DNA of 64,000 nucleotides from Omphalotus guepiniiformis (GCA_028554645.1 JAQOOI010000073.1:434001-498000), one strand, 5' to 3'. Shown: positions 23,190 through 35,311, counted from the stretch's first letter. The notes: a model not told the origin generated them from the letters alone. Translations and numbers: made by a program.

Positions 23190-23245
23190 GTATGTTCTTT
23201 GTCTCGCAGTGCGTCTATCCTTTACTGACATATCGCTTATTAACT

Positions 23246-24363
23246 ATGGGCCAAATTCGATCGTCGTCACCCCCGGTGTCAGCTTCTTCCGCCGTCTCTT
23301 CAAAGGTGTCATCTTGGGTTTTATCCGAGTTCACCTCTGTTGAGGTATTCAATTGCAGTGGTCTATTGGACACTGCCCCTGCCGGAATACCCGGTGTTTT
23401 TTCTACTACTGCCTCTACGAGGTCTTGTATCTCCATCTTGCATACCCCGTTATGTCATTGGAGTCAGTCTGCCTCCGTGTTCGAATATAATGCCCTTTCT
23501 CCTGCTTTCTTATGTGTTTTGAAGAAAACTTCTGTAAACTGTCTCGCTGCTTTACGTGGGTTGTACTTGACTTGCGGCAGTGTCACTGGATGTGCCGCTA
23601 CGTCGACTTTGCATGCTACGAGCAACACGACGACTGTGTATACAACTTTTCACCCGCTGCACACTATCTTGTGTCTCCGCTTCTCCGTTGCTTTATTGAT
23701 CTTGGCCCTTGGTGTACATCCAATCTGGGTCCTTTACGCCCGTCGTTATTGCATGCTTGCTGCAGCTCTCTTTGCAGTAATGCATGATCCCTTTCGACAC
23801 CCCTCCGAAGCGCCTGTCGATGCTGAGCACTGCCAGCTCAGTCAAAACGATGATGTTGTTTGTTCACTGCCAGTAATGTCAACCGGTGGTCATGCCAAAA
23901 GACTGATTGCGTACTCGCTGATCAAGGATTATATTGTGTCCTCCCATGCTGATAACAAAACATTTAACGATTCTGCCCTTTCCTTCACGTTTGCAGGTTC
24001 CACCACTTTGCTGGACGACCCCACGTTTCCGTGCGACACGCACGTATATACGGACATACCCGTGCACCTCTTGCTACCACACTTGCCAGTGTCTGACTGT
24101 CGCAAGCTCGCCAATGACCATGGTGGCAAGTTATCTCGTGGATCCAAAGATGATGTCGTCGCGTACTTCGACAATCACTCGTGTGAGTGCTGTAGCCACC
24201 AAATGACGGTTTTTCTCTTTCGCCCCTCTGCTCACGCAAACAAATGTAAAGCTCGTAAACTCAAGCGTGAAAAGGCGAAACTTGCTCCTCCACCTGCACA
24301 TGCCTCCTCCTGCTCCTCCTGCCCCTTTCCACCTGAGCCGGTCGACGACGCTGTCACAGACAG
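23246..24363 (+). pseudogene. Helitron Rep-helicase, N-terminal segment
   Basis: Open frame starting at MGQIRSSSPP (23246); the frame is open further upstream to 23193. It is serine-rich at first, then has a hydrophobic stretch, a LLLPHLPVSDCRKLANDHG segment and a cysteine/lysine-rich part. At 24363 it is broken by element C. Removing C and one copy of its CAGACAG duplication joins it in frame to the Rep segment at 26927. This shows that the two are one gene. N-terminal extensions of this kind precede DUF6570 in large fungal Helitron proteins, and their function is not known to me. The open frame to 24391 ends inside the C terminus and is artificial there. Confidence 0.65.
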
Positions 24364-24687
24364 TATGCTGTTTAATAGTGTCAAAAAATAATTTTAGCAC
24401 AAACTTCTATAAACATCATATCTCTCTTAGTCTTGGCTGTATACAAACCCTTGATCACACAATAGCAGATGGTGCTCACAATATTGCAGTTGTTGCTCAC
24501 ACAATGGCTGGTAGTGCGTGCACTAGGACAGATAGTGCTCACACAATGGCAAGTAGTGCTCGCGCTATGATAGCTAGTGTTCGCGCTATGGCAGATAGTG
24601 CACGCGCGATCTTATATTGCTGGAAAATAACTTCAGAAAGGTGACTATTAAGTGGTGTTCTAGATCAAAGCAAGCATTAAGCAAATG

Positions 24688-24949
24688 TGTAACACCTCAT
24701 ACAACTTAGCCAGATAAGATAATATTGAGATAAGTGATGCTTATCTCAATTATCTTATCACATTTATATGACCACATGACCACTTTGTTGGTCTTTATTA
24801 GCATCACAGGGCTCTGGTCCTATAAAAGTAGCTTAAATTTATCTATCTGTATAGCATATGTAGACTGAATATATCTGTGTTGTGCTCACAGATGATAGAT
24901 AAGTTATAACTCAATATACAGATAATACTAACTAGTATTATCTCTTATA
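24688..24949. mobile_element. 262-bp insertion in element C terminal repeat, LTR-like
   Basis: The block splits a satellite unit between GCAAATG and AGTGTGGTC. It starts TGTAACACC, contains a TATAAAAG box near 24820, and has two palindromes (24713-24759, ~20-bp arms; 24920-24943, 10-bp arms). The first ~54 bp reappear inverted at about 26567-26620 in the opposite terminal repeat. A TG start and TATA box suggest a small solo LTR, but no target duplication or CA end is visible. Confidence 0.4.
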
Positions 24950-25029
24950 AGTGTGGTCAACTATTAAGATGTGATATTCTAGATCAAAGCATATTAAGCA
25001 AATGAGTGGGCAGAGCTATAAGAATATCC

Positions 25030-26010
25030 CAAGTATCCTAGATGAAGGCAGAGACTAAAGTGAATCAAAACAAACACTCTATCTTTTGTCCATAAATCAA
25101 GTCCAGTACTAGTGGCATGATCCAATTTCATTTTGTTATTGAATTAGAGCATATTCGAACCAATGTAAGATCATAAAGTATGATTATCACAAAATACAGA
25201 TTTACATGAAATATGTTCATTATGAATTGTATAATAGATTATACATCTTGTAAGTGAACATGAATTCTCAAAAGTAACAGTGCCAGCTTGGTATTCTCCC
25301 TTTCATCATTGCTCCTCTGTTTTATCTCTACAGCTAGCCTGTGTAAAGTGAAAGTGGTCAGTATCCTCTGCAACTGTCAATTTGATTCCTGCAGAATGAA
25401 ATTTTATCTCATTCAATGAACTTGAACTTGAAGTACTAACAACAAGTACTAATCACTGTATATTGAAACTAACAAGCTTGAATAATAATTTTCTATACAC
25501 TAATGATTTACTATAAGATCATTTAAATGTTATATCACTGGTCTTACATTGGTCTGAATATGCTCTATTCCTGATCAGTGATATTAATGACATTAGAGTT
25601 GGCTTAAGTATTCCATCCTGGATATTTGCAAGTTTATCTTCAATACTATCATGGAGTGTAGTCATACTAGCCAAACAAGTTGACTTTCATATCTAGACAG
25701 AAAATTGGGCTGAATCTACAATCAGACATATTGATATGATATGAAATTAACTATAGATGCTACACACCAGTTTTGCTATCAAAGTCAGAGTTGGGAATAT
25801 TATGATCTTGTTTGCACATCTGAGATTGCTAGTATACACCATCAGATTTTCTTGATTCATGCTCTAAGTCAGACTCCCTGGGCAGGTTGATCTCTGCACA
25901 AATTAATTTAGAGCCCAAAATATGATATAAAAATTGCCAAAAAAAAGTTAACATTCTATTGGACACAAGAAGTCCATTATATGCATGCTTGAAAGTCAAT
26001 TGATCTTGTC
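25030..26010 (-). pseudogene. Decayed Cys/His gene remnant in element C
   Basis: Nucleotide-level similarity to the 3' half of the element B gene (13140-13720): the end exon near 25030-25140, then, after the MITE, exon and intron pieces around 25570-26010. All frames are broken and the zinc-like N-terminal part is missing. Confidence 0.6.
25146..25566. mobile_element. 421-bp MITE
   Basis: Terminal inverted repeats of ~25 bp: AGAGCATATTCGAACCAATG at the left and its near-complement ending GAATATGCTCT at the right. It is flanked by ATT at 25143-25145 and 25567-25569. Removing it restores the alignment with element B (GAATTCCTGATCAG). AT-rich and non-coding. The 3-bp duplication would suit a PIF/Harbinger-type mover, but this is not certain. 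Confidence 0.8.
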
Positions 26011-26021
26011 CACAAATCATA

Positions 26022-26534
26022 CACTCTATGACATTGTATTTTGTCAAAAACTGGTCCTTGGACTGTCCTATAAGCAGTTAGACTGGGTATCTACTGCCAT
26101 TGAAGGCACTATTTTCAACAGGTAAGCTCTATCTATCCACAGAACTAGCAGGTAAGAATATTTTCACCAAGATATTTGATCTCACAATCTGTTTCAGAAT
26201 CTATTGAGACAATCTCATATATGATGGTTCTTCATCTAGGCAGCGGATTACCATGCCATCTCTCCAAGGCCAACACCAAGAAATTGGTTGGTATATAGTT
26301 GTGGGAATCATCACTCATATCTTGAATCAATCAAATTCTTCTGCTGTCATGTGCAAGCTAAGGCTCTCAGCAAGCTTAATTGCAGATCTGGAAACAGTGT
26401 CGAAGAATACAACCTTCTCCTATATGGATTCAGAATATTGAGCTTGTTTTACCAATGATATTGATGCAAGGACAAGGTTCTTCTATAATCAGATTATTAT
26501 TCTTATTGCAAAGTGCTTACTTAGCACTATATAG
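26022..26534 (+). pseudogene. Decayed BTB gene remnant in element C
   Basis: Corresponds to the C-terminal exons of the element B BTB gene (about 21935-22480). Recognisable stretches include FVKNWSLDCPISS-like DNA near 26045 and the final exon near 26380-26530. There are several substitutions and frame breaks, and the BTB core itself is absent. Confidence 0.6.
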
Positions 26535-26926
26535 TTGACCATACTCATTTGCTTAATACTTGCTTTGACACTTATCTCAATATTATCTTATCTTGCCAAG
26601 TTGTACAAGGTATTACACAGTTGCTTAATGCTTGCTTTGATTAGAATACTACTTAATAGTCACCTTTCTGAAGTTATTCTCCAGCAATATAAGATCGCGC
26701 ACGCACTATCTGCCATAGCGCGAACACTAGCTATTACAGCGCGAGCGCTACTTGCCATAGTGTGAGCACTATCTGTCCTAGCGCGAGCAACAACTGCAAT
26801 ATTGTGAGCACCATCTGCTATTATGTGATCAAGGGGTTGTATACAGCTAAGACTAAGAGAGATATGATGTTTATAGAAGTTTGTGCTGAAATTATTTTTT
26901 GACACTTTTAAACAGCATACAGACAG

Positions 26927-29900
26927 AGTGATCCGCAACGCGTGCTCTCGCATGTCAGACTCTTTGATTGAGGAAGGTGGTTGTGCAGTCTGTGGGCAGC
27001 TCGCTCCTCGCGCTCAATTGTCCCCACTGAAATCGGTTAAAAAACTACTTCACGTTCTCGAATCACCCGATGTCGCTCGAAAAGAAAGAAAGTTGCTGTA
27101 CAAACCAATAAAGTACTCCACACAGCCCATTCTGGACCATAACCTCTCGGAAATCTGTGACTCTTGCCGGGCATCTGTGCGCTCTGGGAAGGTGCCACAT
27201 CTGGCTCTAGCTCGCGGTCTATGGTTGGGTGACGTTCCCCCACAGTTGTCGTGCCTTCGATATATGGAGCGTCTGCTCATATCGCGCGTTCGTCACTCTT
27301 GCTGTTTCATAAAGCTCAGCACAGGTCGGAAGAAGATGAAAGCAAATGCAATCGCTTTCGAAGCGCCTACGCCGAAGTTATATGGTCACCTACCTCCTCC
27401 TCGATCAGACATGGACGAAGTTCTAGCTATTCTTTTCACTGGACCGACAAAACCTATGCCTGATGACTTCAAACGTAGTCCATTTCTTGTACGAAGCCAT
27501 AAGGTGAGGGAAGCGCTAGAATGGCTTATTCGAAACCACCCTGATTACGAAGATGTTGTGGTTTCGGATAGCAACCTTTCTCAGTACGACGACGAAACCA
27601 TGCCGCCCTGTACTGTCGAGTGGAAATTTTCCGAAACGAACAAGAATCCAGAAAATACCAGTGTATGGGACGCAGACTACGAAGACGGTACAGAAGAAGG
27701 TGAATGTCCCTTCATGGTGCATGAAATTACAGGTGAGCAGTTAGACAGTCTATCAATCAACGAGCTCAAGGGTAAAGCTTGGCAGCATTTTGATAACGGG
27801 GGTAAGGTGCTCGCTGTTGGGCACTCCAAGCACCCTGAGTCGTTGTGGAATAACCCACGGTTGTATCCGAAGATGTTTCCCTGCCTGTTCCCTTACGGTG
27901 CTGGTGCAATAGGTACCACTCATTTGGGTGCCGATGCCCATAATAAATTTTTTATGTTGTATCATGACAAGCGTTTCCAGACCGACCCCCATTTTCCCTT
28001 TGTCACTTTCAGTCACAGCCAGATCAAAAGGGCCAACAGTGCTGCCTGGCTGCTTACGGATAAGAAAAATTTTGGCGCTATGTCGGATAGACTGTTAAAT
28101 CTGAATCAGACAGTGTTGGCTGACATAGCTAATAGACTCGCCAACGGCGAGAATTTCAAGCCACAGAGCGACGAAGAAAAAGCATGTTATCAAGTTATCC
28201 GTGATCTGGACCAAGTTGCGTGTCGTGTGCAAGGGTCGACGACCACTAAGAAACATATGCGCAATGAGATTTGGTCATTAATTTCACATAAAGGTGCACC
28301 CTCCTGGTATATCACGCTGTCTCCAGCAGACAAAAAACATCTGATCTCTCTGTATTATGCTGGTGCAAGCCAAGCGTTCGAACCTAAGATTTTGGAACAT
28401 AAGACAAGGCTGGCACGTATTGCTCAGAACCCAGTTGCGTCTGCCAGATTCTTTCACTTTATGGTTCAAATCTTCCTTGAAGAAGTGTTAGGTTGCTCAT
28501 CAACGGAACGAGGTTTGTACGGCCATCACAGTGCACACTACGGTACCGTGGAACAGCAGGGCCGTCTGACTCCTCACCTACATCTAATGCTTTGGCTCAG
28601 AAACAGCCTGTCCCCACAAGCGATGCGCGATAAAATATTGGACCCCAATTCTAGTTGGCAGAAGAGGATAGTGGAATACTTGGAAAGTGTGCATTGCGGC
28701 GAATTCATTGGTGGCACCCAACAAGAGATTTATCAGAAGTTCAAAGAAGTGTCTATTAATGATAAAGAGTATCGAAACCCAACTGAAACGATGCCCGTTT
28801 CTCCACCGTCTGTCTGTGCTCTCCACAACTTCACTTTAGAACCAGACACATGCTCGTCTTGTCGTGTGTATGCAGATTGGAAATTGCAATACTGCGATGC
28901 AGTCGACGATCTTATCTGCAAGTCAAACGTCCATAACTGTGAGCATGGGCTGAAGAAGGATGGTACCGAAAAGCTCAACAAGTTGTCCACCGGCTGCAAA
29001 GATAATAAGTGGGGTCGATGCAAAGCGCGGTTTCCTCGTGAGCTCTTCAAACAGACGCTCATAGATCCTGAAACAGGGGGGATATACATGAAAAAGGGTG
29101 AGCCGTGGTTGAACATGTTCACCCGACCACTAACGTACGTATTTCGGTGCAATACTGATGTTACGAATCTTTCTTCAGGTACAGCAATAAAAGCCGTTGT
29201 CCTGTACGTGTCAGACTATATCACCAAGGCTTCCCTGAAGACTCACGTTGTCTTCAACTGTATCTTGAATATCTTTTCTAAAAGCGGTGAGCTGATACAC
29301 GGAACAGCGTCTAGTCAAGAGAAAGCACGTATGCTGATGACAAAGGTAGTGAATTTGCTTACCACCAAAATGGAACTGGGTGCTCTGTTGGTTTGCATGT
29401 ATCTGCTCGGTAATCCTGATCACTACACAGATCACAAATTCATCCCGTTCTACTGGCAGAACTTTGTTTCGGAAGCTCGACGATACTGGCACAATGATGA
29501 TCCACACGCTGTTCCGCAAAAAGTCGCCTTGATGAAGCGTAACGGCAAAATTGTAGGTCTGTCACAGGTGTACGATTACATCTATAGAGGCGAAACACTT
29601 GCTCATCTTTCACTCTATGAATGGGCCAGACACACTCACCGGGTTCCGATGAGCAGTGCCAAGTTCACCGGTTCGCAGTCATCCAGGAAGAAGGCAACCC
29701 CTGGCTCGACTACCTTGGTTAGACAGTGTTCTGGTGAAGAAAACACACTACACACACCCGATATCTCTTTTGTTTCCATGGACGACTCATTTGCTTTGAA
29801 TGATTCAGCTCTGCCTGAGGATGGCAGTGACTGTGAACCATATACCAACGAAGCAACGGATCCGGCGATCTCACCCATACAGCTTTGCAAATCGTGTGCC

Positions 29901-30683
29901 CACCTTCACCCGTCTCACCCTTTGTATGAAACACATGCCACGTATTTCAAGAAAGACACTGAGTTTGATGTCGTTAACTTTGTGGGTGCTACACTTCCAA
30001 GACGAGACCAGGGAGATCATGAATACTATTGCTCGGCAATGCTGGCGTTGTTCAAGCCTTGGAGGAGTGGTGGTGATCTGAAAGAAAAGGACTGCAATTG
30101 GCAGACCGCCTTTGAAAATCACGCATTCAGTGAAAGAGAAAAGGACTTAATGAATAATTTCAACTTACAATACGAATGCCTTGATGCGAGGGATGATTAT
30201 CGGGCAAAACTAAAAGCTGGTGCACAGGAAACAACATCTTGGGACTCTACGTTCAATGAGTGGCTGATGGATAATTCAGCTCCTGACGACGATGTTGTAC
30301 ATCCAGTGGACAACGAAGAGCTCACATATGAGATTGAAGCTCCAACTGAATCTATGAGTGTTCAAGTGAGCGCTGCATATCGCCGTCAGTTAACTTTAAC
30401 AACGGTTATGAAAGTACTGCTCACCTCGTCAGGCTGGTGTGATCCAAAACAAAATAGCACAGATCGTGCACAGGACAGACATAACGAGCCTCCTTCAAGG
30501 AACTGGTCCGCTGCAGAATGGAAAAAGGCTGTCATGAGAGCACAAGAGGCACTTCTAAACAACAAAGCCAAGAACCTTCCTACACAAATACATCAAACTC
30601 GACCCGCCCTTTGTCAACCTTCACTGTGTTCTTCTGATCCTGACTGCATTGTGCGGATCACAGACAAAGTGTACCTGGAGTGA
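26927..30683 (+). pseudogene. Helitron Rep segment (DUF6570 + HUH Rep nuclease)
   Basis: Continuation of the Helitron protein. Order: CAVCGQ zinc-like start, DUF6570-type region (about 27100-27700), Helitron_like_N region (about 27900-28500, with LYPKMFPCLFPYG and the APSWYITLSP block), then the HUH nuclease motif TPHLHLMLWLRN at about 28567-28602. The paired catalytic tyrosines are in LYVSDYITK near 29200-29226. This is a rolling-circle nuclease that nicks and joins single-stranded Helitron ends. The frame ends at TGA 30681-30683, but the same frame stays open directly after it into the helicase. The TGA is therefore probably a single nonsense change in a once continuous Rep-helicase protein. 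With the two insertions, no full-length product can be made. Confidence 0.85.
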
Positions 30684-30900
30684 GCGTTTGTTTCGTCGAA
30701 GAGTCATACGGACCACGTAAAGGAGTGTTGCAAACAGTTTATGCTCAATCACGAACAAGAGAGAGCTTTCTGTATCGTGGCGAATCACGCAGTGAGTCCT
30801 TACCATGATCAGCTGAGGTTGTACATCGGAGGAATGGGCGGTACTGGCAAATCACAAGTGCTAAAGGTGCTCTCGTATTTTTTGGCGCTGAGGGAGGAAT
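30684..30900 (+). pseudogene. Helitron helicase, Walker A segment
   Basis: Same frame as the Rep segment, starting right after the TGA. It includes FMLNHEQERAFCIVANHAV and the Walker A motif GMGGTGKSQV (about 30831-30860) of a PIF1-type helicase. It is cut at 30900 by the chromodomain retrotransposon. Removing the retrotransposon with one copy of the GGAAT duplication continues the frame into 37174. Confidence 0.85.
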
Positions 30901-31353
30901 TGTCAGCGACTCGAGTTATCAAACTCAAATAACCAAACACAATGATCTTAGTTTCACACGAGTAAGAGAAAAGCAGAGAGTGAAATTGAGAAAAGAGACG
31001 ATACAAGGAAGTATGCTAAGTACAAGTCTAAACTCGAGGAGTTATTGACAAGATCGAAGCTAAAGAAATATCTACCTAAACGGACTTATTATATACGTAA
31101 ATAAAACCCTAAACCCTGGGCTATAACCCTTGACTAATACACCGTGTGTCTACCATGAGTTCGATCGCCTCAAGTACTTCATTAATGATCGTGATCGCCT
31201 TGAGGTCTACATGCTTGATCTCGATCATCATGCTACATACGTATGTATTTAATATAACCCTAGATCTATAACTTACGATGTTATCTACTGATAATAAAAG
31301 TGTCTATATGTACAAACAATGAGATAAGATGAAAAAAGAAAACATTCGTAACA
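30901..31353 (-). repeat. 3' LTR of the chromodomain Ty3 element
   Basis: Begins and ends with TGT...ACA in inverted form (plus strand TGTCAGCGAC ... CATTCGTAACA). Just inside it, plus strand 31354-31370, the minus strand reads a purine run (TAAGGAGGGGG then TCA), the expected polypurine tract. Confidence 0.9.
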
Positions 31354-31364
31354 TGACCCCCTCC

Positions 31365-34300
31365 TTAGGGACGATGTCCCCATCGTCCTAACTTCACTGC
31401 TAATGCTTCTGTCGGCATCTTCTTCGTTTCTACTACTTCCGTACATGCTTCAGGGATAGGTCGTAACAATGATGTCGGGAATAAGGAAATTGGGATCTCA
31501 ATCTTTCTTAACTGAGGTGGTCGTGGTTTAGTGGGGAATTTTTTATGGAACTCTTCGATTGCTTCTTTTGCGTTTGCAAGGTTTGCTAATGGTTCCCATG
31601 TTTGTTCGTGCCGCGAGTATCCCTTCCATTGGACTTTGTATCCAAATCTCCCTCCCCTATATTTCCCTGAATCTACTATTTCTTCCACTTCGAACTCCGG
31701 TTCTTCTCCTTCTATCACTGGTGGCGGATTGTCATTCTTAGGCTGCTCGGGGAATTCAGGCGGATGATAGGGTGACAGTAAAACTTCGTTAAAGACTGGA
31801 TGTATTCTCTTCCAAGTCTTCGGAATCTTTAGCTGGTATGACGTTGCTCCAATTTTCTTTACAACTTCGAAAGGACCAAATCGTTTATCATCCAACGTCT
31901 TCATTGGTCGATCAGAAGTCAGATTTGTCGCTTCAAGCCATACTTTGTCATTAGGCTTGTATTCGACTGATGGTTTTCTTTTCTTGTCGTAATACCGAGT
32001 CATGTCTTCCTTTGCCTTTTTGAGTGCTGCTCCTACTTCGTCTCTGATCTTGACCATCTTATCGGCAAATTCCTGTGCTGTGGGGTTTGCCGACGGAGTT
32101 TTGAGAGCTGTTCCCTTATACGGATGTCGTCCCATATCTGCATAGAACGGAGTGACACCCGTCGCTGAGTGTATTCTGTCATTCAACACAAACTCTGCTG
32201 TCGGTAACCATTCATGCCAGTCGTTCTGATGTTGATTGATGAATAACCGGAGATAATGTTCAATCTCTTGGTTCATCCGTTCCGTCTGTCCATTCGTCTG
32301 TGGGTGATATGCCGTTGTGAAACTCCCCTGAATGCCTAATAATTGGTATAGTTCCTTCATGAATCGGGAATGATATTGAGGTCCCCGATCATGAATAATC
32401 TTTCTCGGTAATCCATGTATAGGAAAGATTTTGTCCCTATAGATTCTGGCCATTCCTTCAGACGTTAACGACATGTGTGTGGGTACCAAACGTGTTCGTT
32501 TGGTGAAATGGTCCACAGTCACACTTATGGCATTAAAACCTCCAGCTTCCGGTAGTTCTCCGATCAGATCCGTTCCTATGACTTCCCAGGGACCTTGTGG
32601 AACATTGTTTGTGACTAGTGTTCCCGTTGGTTTGGTTCGATGAATCTTAGTGGCCTGACACTTTTCACACCCTTTAACGTATTTCCGTACATCCTGAGTG
32701 ATTCCCGGCCACCAATAGTTTCTCGTCACCAATTCCATGGTTTTGAACTGTCCTGGATGTCCCGTCAGAACGGTATCATGATGTAGTCCGATGATCTTTC
32801 CCCGTAACCTATTATCAATAGGCACGTAAATCCTATCCTGCCACGTCACAATTCCTTCCTCTGACTCGACCCAATCCTTCTCTTTTCCTTCTAAAGCCTT
32901 ATTCACTAGATTATCCCGTACTTTTGACTTTTTCTTGATGAGATCTAAGATCTCGTCTTCGGGCATCTCTAGTCTGTTGATCGAAAAAAGTTCCGGCTTT
33001 AAAAGTACCACATCCTCATTGTCTTTCTCCCCCGTCTCATGATTGGCCATCCTGGACAATGCATCTGGCTTTCCCATCAATTTTCCGGGTTTATGAATCA
33101 ATGTAAAGTCATATTCGGATAATTCAGTGATCCATCGGGCTTGTCGACGATTCAATTTCTGAGGCTTTTTGAAATACTGAAGATTTTGATGATCTGTATA
33201 GATCTCAAATGACTCTTCCGCACCCATCAGATACTGTCTCCAATCTGCTAAGGAATCCATAATGGCCATCATTTCCTTATCATAGATCTCATAATTACGT
33301 TCCGTTTCATTTAGAGATCTAGATCTGAATGCAATAGGCCACCATTTTCCATCTATCTTTTGCGATAAGACAGCTCCGTTCGCATAATCTGAGGAATCTG
33401 CCTCGACTCTGAATTGCCCATGATCACGGGGTATGGTTAGAACAACTTCTTCGGCAATTCTACTTTTGAGTTCTTCGAATGCCTGCTGTTGCTGCTCTGT
33501 CCATTCCCACTTTGAATTCCCAGTCAGTGATGACAATGGTTTCGCCACTTGACTGAATCCTCGGATAAATCGTCGGTAGAAATTACAGAAACCCAAGAAG
33601 GACTGTACTTCCTTCTTGTTTCCTGGTATTTTCCATTCTTTTACCGCTTTGACTTTCTTTGGATCCATCCGCACTTGTCCGTTTCCTACAAACACTCCAA
33701 GGTACTCGACATTACTGGTCTCGAATTCGCACTTTTCAGGTCTAAGATACAACTTGTGTTGTCGTAATATATCTAACACCTGTTTTACAATTGACTCGTG
33801 CTCTTCGATTGTATTTGTGAAAACCAAAATGTCGTCTAAGTACACCATGACATGACCTTCATTGATCAAATCCCTTAAGATATGATTCATGAACGCTTGG
33901 AAGGTCGCCGGAGAATTTGTGAGACCAAAGAACATAACCGTTGGTTCAAAGAGCCCCCGATTAGTCCTAAATGCCGCCTTCCACTCATCACCTTCTTTGA
34001 TCCGGATATTATTGTATCCCCATCGAACATCCATTTTCGAAAATACTTTCGAATTCTTCAGTTTATCAATGAGTTCTTGAATGAGCGGCAACGGGTATTT
34101 GTTCTTTATCGTTGCTTCATTCAATTTCCGATAATCCTGGACGGGTCGAAGTTTCCCATCTTTCTTTGCCACAAAGAAGAATGGTGAGGCCATCGGTGAC
34201 TTTGATGGTCTAATTCGTCCAGATTTCAGATTTTCCTTAATGAACTCATCTAAAACTTTCTGTTCCAAAGGATTTAATGGATAGACCTTGCAATCTACTG

Positions 34301-35311
34301 GCGTAAAGTCTGGTTTCAGTTCAATTGCATGGTCCCAGGGTCTTCGTTCGGGTAAATTTTGGAAATCGGCTTCATCAAAAACATCCTTGTACTCATTGAC
34401 GTACTTGTCTGCTTTTGACTCAGTTTTTTTGCCTTTTCCAAAGTTCATACTCCGAAGATATCCATCCCAATTCAGGTAAAACAAACGATCCCCTTCTTCC
34501 AGTTCCCAGACTTCAGCGTTGGATTCAGGTTTTAGGTAATACGGTATGTAACCACACTTCTTAGGACATCGATCAAACTTTAAGGTTGAATCGTTCCAAT
34601 CTATATTGGGGTTATGACGTCTTAACCAATCGAGTCCCAGAAATATGTCCGTTTTGCCCAAATTTGTAACAGCAAGTTCAATGCGTTCCGCATGATCTCC
34701 CATTACCAATCTGACTTCTATGAACCCTTCAATTGAACCGTCCTCGTTTAAGGTACCATCAGCATTGTATACCGGCATCTTTACTGGTAATTTCTTAACA
34801 GTTAAGCCATGTCGCTCTACGAATTCTTTATTGACGCAAGAACCTGTTGCTCCACTGTCAAGTAATGCCGATGTTTCTATCTGCTTGCCACTTTCGATGT
34901 CATCGATTGTAACAGACAGCTTGAGATCTCTGCCCTTAGTACCTTTTACGAACCGCAAGTTTTTCTTGAGTGACTTTACGGCTGTGACGGCTTCGCTAAT
35001 GTCCAATGACCGGATCTGGGCAACCGTTTCTTCCGATGCTTCCCTGGCCCGACAGGTTGGCATCCATGCTCTCAAAATTCCCACTGCTCGTTCTGACTCA
35101 TCCTCCCTTACTCTCTGCGCTATCCATTCTGGTGAATTCGGTGGATAACGTTCTCTCACAGGTTTTGAATCGGACTTTGTAGATACTGAAGCAAATTTAT
35201 TCTCAGGATGATTAAATACAAAGTGAAAATTGCTGTCCTTGTGATCTACACTAGACTGTTCCGATTCTAACTCAGAAGGACCTGTATTCACTTCTGAGCT
35301 CTGACAAAACC
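31365..35311 (-). CDS. Ty3 pol polyprotein with chromodomain
   Basis: About 1300 residues in the -1 frame relative to gag, entered at the slippery site near 35306. Order: aspartic protease (LLDSGATGSCVN), reverse transcriptase (SPFFFVAKKDGKLRPVQDYR, then VYLDDILVF with the YLDD catalytic pair), RNase H (EADSSDYANGAVL, IYTDHQNL), integrase zinc site (HHDTVLTGH then CEKCQ), integrase core (TDLIGELPE, IIHDRGPQYHS, PQTNGQTERMNQ) and a C-terminal chromodomain (VEEIVDSGKYRGGRFGYKVQWKGY, then WEP). Protein products are cytoplasmic particles that copy the element and then the nuclear integration complex. The chromodomain usually guides integration to modified chromatin. No stop or frame break was seen. 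The stop is next to the polypurine tract. Confidence 0.93.

Larger units (their letters stand above)
24364..26919. mobile_element. Element C: 2.56-kb non-autonomous member of the A/B family
   Basis: The termini TATGCTGTTTAATAGTGTCA and its inverse end at 24364 and 26919. They are flanked by CAGACAG at 24357-24363 and 26920-26926, a perfect 7-bp target duplication. The inside holds decayed pieces of the Cys/His gene (-) and BTB gene (+), the same 21-bp and 59-bp satellites as element B, a MITE and another inserted block. There is no transposase, so it must have been moved by an A/B-type enzyme. It interrupts the Helitron reading frame. Confidence 0.9.

Noticed and set aside
23141..24391. Taking the 416-codon open frame as a complete gene ending in LFNSVKK
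   Set aside because: The last codons are the terminus of element C and the first ones are the terminus of element A; the true frame continues across C into the Rep segment.
26883..26926. ATG at 26883 as the Rep start
   Set aside because: It lies inside the element C terminus; the original protein entered this frame from 24363.
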